Assembly: GCA_964609215.1 (NCBI GenBank)
Contig: CAZSQZ010000005.1
Location: 1-64,000 of the forward strand
Direction of reading: 5' to 3'
DNA: 64,000 nt
DNA from: JABDKJ01 sp964609215
Lineage (GTDB): Bacteria; Bacteroidota; Bacteroidia; Flavobacteriales_D; JABDKJ01
A model generated the notes under the pieces. It saw nothing but the letters and a program-made list of their open reading frames with translations, was not told the origin of the DNA and ran no database searches. Shown here piece after piece: positions 9,755-19,400 of the stretch (its first letter is position 1; each line of letters begins with the position of its first letter). The position numbers were made by a program, and so were the translations under genes.

Positions 9755-10383
9755 TATTCTAGTCCCATGTCTATTTCAGGTGCATTTTGGGCTTGATCAC
9801 TTGCGCTAAATAAGTCTATTCTATCAAATCCCATAGCGGAAGCATAAATACTAGCTGGAAATTTCCTTCTATACTTGTTGTACTCTGTAGCTACTTCGTT
9901 GAAATCTGTTCTGGCTTTGCTAATCCTGTTTTCTATTCCTTCCAGCTGGTCTTGCAATTTATTAAAACCTTGATTTGACTTTAACTCAGGATACTTTTCT
10001 GCATAACCAAACATTCCGGACATCGCTCTGCCATAGCCTCTTTGTCTAGTTTGAAAAGCAGCAACATCTATATTGGGTTCTCCTTCTGCCTTTGGTGGGG
10101 CACTATTATTTGCATCATTCATTCCAGCTGTTCCCGCCATTCCTTCTGCCCTAGCCTGCGTTACTTGTACAAGAATGTCTTTTTCTACCTGCGCATATCC
10201 TCTAACAATTTCAACAAGATTTGGCAATTTGTCATTCCTTGCTTGATACTCTGTTTGAACCATTCCCCACTTCTCATTTACAGATTCTTCATATTCAACT
10301 AGGTTGTTGTACATGAACCCTGCTCTTACAAGAAGGAGTAGTAATAGTCCAAAAACTACTATCCAAATTATACTTTTCTTCAT
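9754..10383 (-). CDS. lemA: LemA family membrane protein
   Basis: This is a 209-residue LemA-type protein with one N-terminal membrane helix (residues 4-22) and a long helical-bundle domain. Family signatures include YNNLVEYEESVNEKWGMVQT, NDKLPNLVEIVRGYA and the late ARTDFNEVATEYNKYRRKFP. A low-complexity insert (about residues 85-110, Ala/Gly/Asn/Pro-rich) lies between the first two long helices. LemA proteins have an outward-facing helical domain and unknown biochemical function, and are regularly linked to TPM proteins as here. The gene begins 17 bp after htpG and overlaps the TPM gene by one base. This LemA is unrelated to the Pseudomonas sensor kinase that once carried the same name. Confidence 0.92.
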   Translation of the reverse strand: MKKSIIWIVVFGLLLLLLVRAGFMYNNLVEYEESVNEKWGMVQTEYQARNDKLPNLVEIVRGYAQVEKDILVQVTQARAEGMAGTAGMNDANNSAPPKAEGEPNIDVAAFQTRQRGYGRAMSGMFGYAEKYPELKSNQGFNKLQDQLEGIENRISKARTDFNEVATEYNKYRRKFPASIYASAMGFDRIDLFSASDQAQNAPEIDMGLE

Positions 10384-10400
10384 TATTCTGTTTCTGTTGT

Positions 10401-12278
10401 TTATTTAATCAAATCTAAGCTTCTTTTTATAAAGTTGGTCATTTTCTCTCCTTTCAGAAGCCCTTGAGACAACATAGCCAAGTCTATTGCTTGTTCAAGA
10501 AGTTGCGTCTTCTTCTTGTCCGTCTTCGTCTCAACTATTTGACCTATAAGTGGATGGTTTGCATTGACCACCAAATTGAACATATCTGGCATCATTCCCA
10601 TCATCATTCCACCACCTGTCATTTGTTGTTCTTTCATTCTTCTCATGAATTCGCTTTGGGTAATGAGAATGGGTGCTTCGTTTTCACTCATACTTTCAAC
10701 CGAAACTTGATACTTTTCTTTGTCTACTACAGTTTCAACCAATGGCTTTAAAGCTTCCTCTTGTTCTTTCGTCAATTTGCATGGAATCTCCTCATCCGTT
10801 TCTATCAGCTTATCCACTGAATTAGAATCGACACGAACAAACTGAACATCTGTATATTTTCTTTCTAAGAGCGTTGTAATGTGACTGCTCAATGGGCTGT
10901 TCAATTCTAAAACATCATATCCTTTATCCTTAGCTGCGGAAATATATGCATGATGCTCTTCCACATCGTGTGTATACAGACAGATGATTTTATTGTTCTT
11001 ATCCTTTTGAGTCTTTTCTATTTTGTTTTTATAATCCTCAAAACCAGCGAACGCTCCTTCCGTATTTTTTAACAGGTAGAAACTCTTTGCTCTATCGTAG
11101 AATTTATCATCCGTTAGCATTCCATATTCCATGAATACTTTAATGTCTTCCCACTTCGCTTCAAACTCTTCTCTCTCATTTTTGAACATCTGAGATAGTT
11201 TATCCGCTACCTTTTTTGAAATGTGATTTGAAATCTTCTTTACGTTGGAATCTGATTGCAGATAAGAACGCGAAACGTTTAAAGGAATGTCAGGTGAATC
11301 AATTACCCCGTGTAGCAAAGTCAAAAATTCAGGAACAATATCTTCTACATTATCGGTAATAAAAACCTGATTGCTATACAGATTAATCTTATTCTTTTGA
11401 ACCTCAACATTGTTCTTCAACTTTGGGAAATACATAATTCCCGTTAGGTTGAAAGGATAGTCTACATTTAAATGAATGTGAAATAGAGGCTCATCAAAAT
11501 TCATTGGATAGAGCTCTCTATAAAATGCTTTATAATCTTCGTCCTTTAATTCACTGGGTGCCTTTGCCCATGCTGGAGCGGTATTATTGATGATGTTAGG
11601 AACCTCAACGGATTTGTATTTTGGTTTTCCTTCTTCATCCTTGCCATCTTCTACAGATTCTGTTTTTGTTCCAAAATAGATATCCACCGGAAGGAACTTG
11701 CAGTACTTATTTAAAATCCCCTGAATTCTACTTTCTTCTAAAAACTCCAAAGAATCTTCAGCGATATGTAAAACAATGTCTGTCCCTTTGGTTTTCTTTT
11801 TGGTTTCCTCCATTGTGAAATTCGGAGAACCATCACAAGACCATTTAACAGGTATTGAATTTGGTCGTTGAGATTTGGTGATGATGTCTACTCTTTCAGA
11901 AACCATGAATGACGAATAGAAGCCCAGACCAAAATGACCTATAATTGCTTCTGACTTATCCTTGTATTTTTCTACAAATTCCTCTGCACCTGAAAAAGCG
12001 ATTTGATTGATATATTTTTCTACCTCTTCCTGAGTCATTCCAATTCCATTGTCTCGAATAGTAATGGTCTTGTCATCTTTGTTTAGAATGACCTCAACTT
12101 TAGATTTTTCCAGATCGGCTTTAAGTTCACCCAAAGAAACCAAGGTTCTCAGTTTTTGTGTGGCATCTACCGCATTTGAAACGAGCTCTCTTAGGAAAAT
12201 TTCGTGGTCTGAATAAAGAAATTTTTTGATTATCGGAAAGATGTTTTCCGTTTGTACATTGATACTTCCTTGTTGCAT
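10401..12278 (-). CDS. htpG: Molecular chaperone HtpG (Hsp90)
   Basis: A complete 625-residue Hsp90. The N-terminal GHKL ATPase domain contains EIFLRELVSNAVDA with the catalytic Glu31, DNGIGMT for nucleotide binding and the lid/Gly motif GHFGLGFYSSFMV. The middle domain carries LFHIHLNVDYPFNLTGIMYF and VSRSYLQSD. The C-terminal dimerisation domain ends in an ISxxAxDLAMLSQG-like helix. A methionine-rich stretch near residue 550 (MTGGGMMMGMMPDMF) lies where amphipathic client-binding residues occur in HtpG. HtpG refolds clients together with Hsp70 (DnaK) and J proteins. It is the first gene of a run continuing through lemA, two TPM genes and a J-domain gene with gaps of 17 bp or less. An inverted repeat lies 19-40 bp upstream of the start. 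Confidence 0.97.
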   Translation of the reverse strand: MQQGSINVQTENIFPIIKKFLYSDHEIFLRELVSNAVDATQKLRTLVSLGELKADLEKSKVEVILNKDDKTITIRDNGIGMTQEEVEKYINQIAFSGAEEFVEKYKDKSEAIIGHFGLGFYSSFMVSERVDIITKSQRPNSIPVKWSCDGSPNFTMEETKKKTKGTDIVLHIAEDSLEFLEESRIQGILNKYCKFLPVDIYFGTKTESVEDGKDEEGKPKYKSVEVPNIINNTAPAWAKAPSELKDEDYKAFYRELYPMNFDEPLFHIHLNVDYPFNLTGIMYFPKLKNNVEVQKNKINLYSNQVFITDNVEDIVPEFLTLLHGVIDSPDIPLNVSRSYLQSDSNVKKISNHISKKVADKLSQMFKNEREEFEAKWEDIKVFMEYGMLTDDKFYDRAKSFYLLKNTEGAFAGFEDYKNKIEKTQKDKNNKIICLYTHDVEEHHAYISAAKDKGYDVLELNSPLSSHITTLLERKYTDVQFVRVDSNSVDKLIETDEEIPCKLTKEQEEALKPLVETVVDKEKYQVSVESMSENEAPILITQSEFMRRMKEQQMTGGGMMMGMMPDMFNLVVNANHPLIGQIVETKTDKKKTQLLEQAIDLAMLSQGLLKGEKMTNFIKRSLDLIK

Positions 12279-12296
12279 TTTATTATTTCATTTTAG

Positions 12297-12318
12297 GCAT
12301 TTGGAATAGGTCAAATGC
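12297..12318. promoter_or_regulatory. Inverted repeat upstream of htpG, possible operator
   Basis: A perfect 7-bp inverted repeat (GCATTTG, 8-bp spacer, CAAATGC) sits 19-40 bp before the htpG ATG. On the minus strand one arm forms part of a TAnnnTTTG-like sequence, with a TTTG about 20 bp further upstream, so it could overlap the -7 element of the promoter. It is not the CIRCE element. A regulatory role is inferred from position and symmetry only. Confidence 0.35.
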
Positions 12319-12399
12319 TATACCAAATCCATAAAACTGACAAAATGACCATTTAGCAGCAAAAATGGTGACAAATTATACTTGAATCATTGACTATAA

Positions 12400-12430
12400 A
12401 AAAAGCCACCCAACAGATGGGCAGCTTTTT
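12400..12430 (-). terminator. Rho-independent terminator of the PorP/SprF operon
   Basis: On the minus strand a run of A leads into a stem of GC and CCC pairs broken by a CA/CA internal loop, then a 7-base loop, then the matching arm and a T-run. The plus-strand arms are AAAAAGC/GCTTTTT and CCC/GGG. It lies about 40 bp beyond the stop of the PorP/SprF gene and before the htpG promoter region, so it should end the giant-adhesin/porP transcript. Confidence 0.65.
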
Positions 12431-12468
12431 GAAAGAATAAAAATAAATAGAAGTTGTAGCAAAAAATC

Positions 12469-13473
12469 TTAAAAATCTTCTGTTTCCTCTGGTATCGATT
12501 TCTTAATAGAATTGAATCCATAGTATAACAAAGAAAATTCTATTGCACCTCTAGAGCGTGTAAATTGACTCAAACTTGAGGTATTAAAGTCATAGGATAT
12601 TCTAAATATATTTTCTCTGTGATGCACTCCTGTGTGAAAAGCAATGGCATCTGAAGTTCTCCAGGAGAATCCACCTATCACATCATATTCTGTATCCTCA
12701 ACATGATATTGTCCAAGAACATTCAAGTCAAACTCCCAATCTTTTCTTTGTTTCATATACAGCAATGAAGGAAGAATTTTCAATTTTTCATCTGCTTGCC
12801 AGACTCCTCCACCACTAAACATCCAACGCAAAGGAACTCTTGCCTTTACATTACTAATAAAGACATCTTTTGTCGGGATGGCATGGAATAAGGAAATAGA
12901 TCCCCAGGGAATAAATTCTTTCGATTCATCGGTCATCTGATAGAACATTCCCAAATTCACATCTGGAGAGAATTTAGCGCCTCTTTCAAAGTCTTCGCCT
13001 GTTGGAAGGTTTTCATTGAACAGACCTTCATCATATTGATTGTCAAATATGAAAGAGTTGGTATTCAAACTCTTGATCATAAAACCAACCTGAAGACCAG
13101 CTGTTAATCTATAATCTCCGTTGTTGGGTTCTGTAATTTCATAAGATCCACTTCCAACAAAGTTGGTTACATTGATTGTTGAAGCCATGTCATAGTTCTG
13201 AAAATAACCTCCAATTCCTATTCTGTCTTTAAAAGGCATATCAAAGGCCACTGATGTGGTCAAGAAATTAGTTCCCAATGATCCCCATTGGCTTCTAAAT
13301 CTTGCCGAAACTCTCCAATCTGAATTGTCAAAAACACCAGTTGTTGCTGGGTTCAACATAACTGGGGAAGCATCAAACTGAGTGTAGTGTGCATCTTGTG
13401 CATTTGTGTTAGCAGCGATTAATAGTAATCCTGCAATAGCTGAAATTTTTATTGTATTCTTAATTTTTTTCAT
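12469..13473 (-). CDS. PorP/SprF family type IX secretion outer-membrane protein
   Basis: This 334-residue protein has a signal peptide cleaved after TNAQ (about residue 25). The PorP/SprF signature follows at once (DAHYTQFDASPVMLNPATTG), with a beta-barrel body of alternating aromatic strands (RVSARFRSQWGSLG, GIGGYFQNYD, WMFSGGGVW) after it. PorP/SprF proteins are 14-stranded-type barrels that work with the T9SS, and many are encoded directly after a surface protein with a type B C-terminal domain, for which they serve as a partner or anchor. That arrangement is present here: the 2825-residue type B protein ends only 19 bp upstream on the same strand. The pair therefore resembles sprB-sprF. 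Confidence 0.93.
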   Translation of the reverse strand: MKKIKNTIKISAIAGLLLIAANTNAQDAHYTQFDASPVMLNPATTGVFDNSDWRVSARFRSQWGSLGTNFLTTSVAFDMPFKDRIGIGGYFQNYDMASTINVTNFVGSGSYEITEPNNGDYRLTAGLQVGFMIKSLNTNSFIFDNQYDEGLFNENLPTGEDFERGAKFSPDVNLGMFYQMTDESKEFIPWGSISLFHAIPTKDVFISNVKARVPLRWMFSGGGVWQADEKLKILPSLLYMKQRKDWEFDLNVLGQYHVEDTEYDVIGGFSWRTSDAIAFHTGVHHRENIFRISYDFNTSSLSQFTRSRGAIEFSLLYYGFNSIKKSIPEETEDF

Positions 13474-13492
13474 GATTTCTAGGTATTAAGGA

Positions 13493-16400
13493 TTATCTAA
13501 TTAGGCTTACTTTACCACTTTTGACAAAGCTTTCTCCATCTATTGTTGTGGCTCTTACTGTATAGACATAAACTCCGGTGGGCTCATCTTTTCCTTTATG
13601 TGTTCCATCCCATCCTTCGTTTGGATTTTCAGTTTCAAATATGGCTTGTCCCCATCCATTGAAGACCACAAAATCTATATCCGTAAATGGTCCTCCTCTT
13701 ACAATGAAGCTGTCATTTTCTCCATCTCCGTTTGGTGAGAAGGCATTTGGTAGATTAGGTGGGAAAACAAAATCGCCACCTATCTTCACCAATGTTCCCG
13801 TAGTATCTGAACAACCTAATGCATTGGTTACTTCAAGTAGGACAAAATATTCACCAGGTGATGTATAGGTATGAACCGCATTTTGGTTGGTATTCAAACT
13901 ACTTCCATCACCAAAATCCCAGGCCCATTCAACTGCATCGGTTGATAAATCAACTGTGCTAACCTGATCTCCGACATTGGCTTCTTCATCTATAATAAAT
14001 TCTGAAGTAGGTCCATCGGTTACCGTGATGGTTTGAACTATATTATCTGAACATCCTGTACTGTTAAATACGGTTAGAGAAACCTGATAGTCTCCAGGGT
14101 CTGTATAGATATGATCAGGATTCTGGTTGTTTTCAGTACCTCCATCGCCAAAGTCCCATGACCAACCAATGGCGTTACCATTACTTACTGTGGTCATATC
14201 TGTGAATTCGGCTTCTTGACCTGCACAAATATTAGACACTTCAAAATCCGCAGTCAAATCAGAGCTAAAGAATATGGTCAAGGTATCTTTTGGGGTTGAA
14301 CATAATGTTTCCGAGAATGCTTCAACAACTAAATCTACCGATCCTGCTGTGATGTCTCCATCTGAAGGAACATATTCTATTTCAGCAAGATTATTCAATA
14401 GGATTTCTCCACTTCCTAAACTCTGCCAGTTTATTGAATCTGCATTAGCAATTATTCCAGAAACAATTATAGTATCTACACTTTCACAAATGGAAAGATC
14501 ATCTATTGGTATGATTGATGGAATAGGGTCAAACTGTATGAACGTGGTGTCTACTCCACCTTCACAACCTAAACCTGAAACCGTTTCTAAAATAAGATTT
14601 ACAGAGCCTACCAGTAAATCTGTACTGCTTGGAATGTACTCAGTAATTAATTCATCATTTGGTGCAAATGTTCCTGAGCCTGTTGAAGACCATTGAACAG
14701 CGCCTGTTCCAGCGATTGAACCGCTCAAAAGAACATTTTGGCCATCTGCACAAACCAATTGATCAACTCCAGCATTTGGTATAGCTCCCCCTCCTATGAA
14801 CAGCGTCAAAGTATCTGTAACACTCGAACAAACTGTTGTTCCAATGGAGGTAGCGTAAATTTCTATGGAGCCAGCTAAAGAATCGGCCACATTTGGCACA
14901 TATACATTTGTGAGTGTACTATCACTAATGAAATTTCCTGTACCACTGCTTGTCCAAGAAACATTAGGTGCAAAGGCTACTACCGCATTCAAATCAACTG
15001 AATCTAATTGGCAGATAACTACATCCTCTCCTGCAAATACAACTGGAATAGGATCTACATTTATAGTCAACTGATCTGTGGTTGGTAAACAATTTCCATT
15101 GGATTCGGATGTTAATGTCAATTCTATAAAACCATTGGTTAAGTCGTCTTGACTTAAGGTATAAATGGTGGACATCACATTTACATTTCCAAAATTACCA
15201 CTTCCAGATGTTGACCAGGTTCCTCCTATTCCTCCAGATACAAACCCATTCAAACTGATAATAGAATCCTGACCGCATATTTCAACGTCAAAACCTGCAT
15301 CTACTGTTGGGTTAGTTCCAAATGTCACTATAACCTCATCCATAACCACATCACAATCTCCAACATTGGTTGATTCTAATGTGAAAGTAACTACTCCAGC
15401 CAAAGAGTCTGCTTGGCTAAATGCATAGGTTGCTGCTAAATTTGTTGGATCATCAAATGTTCCGGTTCCATCAGAGGACCAGATTCCAGTTGTTGTTCCG
15501 TTGGAAACAACTCCATTTAAAGTGGTACTTAAACTACCTTCACAAACCATTTGATCCGATCCAGCATTAGCAATAATTCCTTGGGTATATATAATTTGAA
15601 CGGAATCAACTACTGCTAAACAATTTGAATTGTTTTCAGATGTCAAATAGAGGGTTACTCCACCTGCTGCAAGTTCTTCTGGACTTACCGTATACAAGGT
15701 GTTCATATCTGTAACATCGGTAATTGAACCATTTCCACTTGTTGACCAAATACCATCCGTTGTGATACCTGTTACTGATCCGTCTAATGTAAATTCTGTA
15801 TTCGAACTACATACCACAAAATCTGCTCCCGCCTCTACTTCTGGAGCCGCGGTGAAATTAATATTGATTACATCTGAAGCTCCATTACAGCTTTCTTCAC
15901 TTGACAATACTAAAGAAACAAAACCTGTCATTGCATCGGCCTCACTTGGAATGTATTGTGGATTCAAAATATCATCTGAAGGACTGAATGTTCCAGTTCC
16001 TGAACTTACCCATTTCGGTCCTGAACCATTACTGATTACCCCAGCCAAATCAATCACACCATTATTGGCGCAAAGTGTTGTGTCTGTTCCTGCCTCCACT
16101 ATTGCTTCTTGAAAAATATCGATAGTCAAGGTATCTGAAACGGTTACACAACCTGGTGTATTAGTAGCAGTTAATATCAATTGTACTTCTTGATTCACAA
16201 TATCTAAGGAGTCAATTTCGTAAGTGTTATCCAATTCGGTTGATGGATTCAAGAAAATTCCAGATCCAGTTGTCGTCCATTCTCCTGTTGTTGAAGCTCC
16301 AGATATCAAACCTGAAAGATCTATTGTTTCCTGATTTGAACAAATAATCTGATCTAAGCCAGCAGTTGCTTCAGGGGCAATTCCTATTGTAAGATCAAAT

Positions 16401-19400
16401 TCATCAATTGCCTGATCACAGCTATTGGCTGTTAGACTCAATGTCACCGTCCCATTAACCGCATCTCCTTCACTTGGAATATAAATTGCATCTAAGGCAT
16501 TTTCGTTAGGAACAAATGCTCCAGTTCCTGTAGAAGACCAAACTCCGCCTGAGGCATTTCCAGCAATTTGTCCGTTTAATTGAAGTGCTGAATTATTCGC
16601 ACAAACCGTGGTATCATTACCAGCTAATGCAATTCCTGGAGGTAAAATATTTATCTCAACTGTATCTGTCACTGCATCGCAGAATGTGTTATTGGTAGAA
16701 GTCAAAACCAAAGTAATATTTCCAGCAATAGAGTCTGCTGCACTTATATTGTAAACAGCATTTAGGTTGGAATTGTCTGGTGAGAATGTTCCAGAGCCTT
16801 GTGTTGACCAGATTCCTGTATTGGTAATTCCCGTGACTGAACCAGAAAGATTTACTGTATTCTCGCTAATGCAAGGTGTTAAGTCATCGCCCGCAGAGAC
16901 TAGTGCTGGTTCTAAAATATCAACCTCAAGCGTATCTGTTACTGCCAAGCAATCTCCTTGGTCAAAAGTTGTAAGTACAAATGTAATTGAGCCTTGATCG
17001 AAGTCTGCTTGATTTGGAGTATAGGTTGTTGAAAGGATTGAATCTCCTGGAGTATACTCTCCAAATCCTCCGGTCCAAAAACCATTATTTGCAACAGTAA
17101 CTATTCCATTAAGATCTAGTGCATTAGTATTTTCACAAATAGATACATCAGCACCTGCATTTGCAGTTGGCGCATCTGTAAAGGTGATATTTATAATATC
17201 CTGAACTGCCAAACAAGAACCATTTCCTGTAGACTCAAGCGTTAAGGTCATCGAACCATTATCTATTTCAGCTTGAACAGGAGTGTAAGTTGTGTTCAAC
17301 AGCGTTTCGGAAGGGCTAAAAGCCCCAAACCCATTTGACCATGTTCCACCTGAAGCTCCTGTTACATTTCCAGTAAGGTCAACTTCTGGGTTATTTGAGC
17401 AAACGCTAATATCTGTTCCTGCATCAACAATTGGAGCAGGTATGATGGTGATATTCAATACATCTGTTTCGGCTGCACAAAATCCGTTTCCAGTTGTGGT
17501 ATAGGTAAGCGTAACTGAACCGGCTGCTATTTCAGCTGGACTTGGTGTATACTCCGCATTTGATTGAGTGTTATTTGGAAAGAAATCTCCCGTTCCTCCT
17601 GTCCATTCAGCTCCCAGAGCATTTCCAACGAAACCGCTTAAGTCTACTTGTGCGTTGTTTGCACAACTTTCTAAATCTGAACCTGCATTAACAAAAGGTT
17701 GAGCTTGAAATCTTAGCTCCAAATCATCTTCCACTGCATTACAAGTTCCATTACCAATGGTTGTTAAAGTAAGCTTTAAAATACCTGATGCTTTTTCAGT
17801 TTCCGTTGGAAAGTATTGCGCATTAACATCTGTGTTTGAAGGCATGAATGAACCATCACCTCCACTCCATTGCACTCCGCTTGACAGAGTAAAAGAGCCT
17901 GCTAATTGAACTGAGTTTACGGTTTGACAAAGATCTTGATCTAAACCTGCATTTACAGTCGGTGCATCGGTAAAAGTAAATTCTACATCATCTGTTGATG
18001 CAACACATCCTCCGTTGCCAGTGGATGATAATGTTAATGTAACTAAGCCAGCATCTAACTCTCCTTGAGATGGGCTGTAAACTGCATTTACTGATTGTGC
18101 ATCTGGGACAAAGGTTCCCAAACCACCACTCCATTGAATTCCACCAGCATCAGCAAAGGATCCATCCAGTGTGATATCTGAATTATTTTCACAAAAGGTA
18201 TCTGTTGTTCCAGCTTCAACTGTAGGAGCCGAAGTAAATGTCAATTCCATCGAAGAATTTTCTGCTGAACAATTACCGTTACCGGTACTTGTCAATATGA
18301 TGTTTATCGATCCCGCATCTATTTCAGCCTGAGTAGGATTATATGTGGCATTAAGTGTTGTGTTGTTTGGGGTAAATGTTCCAGCCCCACCAGACCACTC
18401 GGCCCCCGTTGCAATACTTACAGTACCATTTAAAGTGGCTTCAGCATTGTTTTCACATAAACTTTGATCTGTTCCTGCAGCAATAGTTGGAGCAGGTGTA
18501 AAGTTCATGGTTACCTGGTCTTCTACTCTTAAGCAAGTTCCATTTCCTGTTGTTTCAATGTTCAAGGTAACAGTACCCGCATCTAATTCGGATTGCACAG
18601 GAGTATATGTCGCTTCGGGATCATTTGCATTTGGACTAAAGCTTCCCAAACCACCTGTCCACAGAACTCCGCCTGCTCCGGTTTGGCTCCCTTCTAAATC
18701 TGCTTCTGCATTATTTGCACAAAGTGTTTGGCTAATACCTGCATCAATTGTAGGCGCTGATGTAAATGTAAATGTAACCGGATCTGAAACTGAAGCACAG
18801 TTTCCATTTCCAGTAGTTACCAATGTAAGTGTTACAGATCCTGCTGCTAATTCAGCTGCAGATGGTGTATAAAGTGTTGTTAATGTTGTTGCATCTGGAT
18901 TGAAGGAACCGTTTCCTCCGGTCCATTGCCCACCAGTCGCTAAATCCACATCTCCAGCTAAAGATACCGCTGCATTGTTTTCACAATAACCTGCATCGGA
19001 ACCTGCGTTTGCTGTTGGAGAAGTAGTGAAAGATAGAGTCATATTATCAGACTCAACGGAACAGGTACCCGCACCTGAAGAGGTGAGCGTTAATTGAACT
19101 GAACCATTTAAAATTTCAGCTGCAGTTGCCTCATAAGTGGCATCTAATGCCGTTGCATTTGGACTAAATGTACCAGCTCCACCACTCCACACGGCACTAG
19201 GTGCTCCAGCCACAGAACCACTCAAGTCAACACTTGCATTATTCTCACAAGCAGAAATATTTTCTCCTGCTTCAACGGTAGGTGAAGGAGTATACGTTAT
19301 TGTCATTGAATCAATAACTTCGTTACAGCTTCCATTTCCAGTAGTGGTCAATGTCAATGTTACATTACCTATTGCTATTTCACCCGGTGTTGGGCTATAG

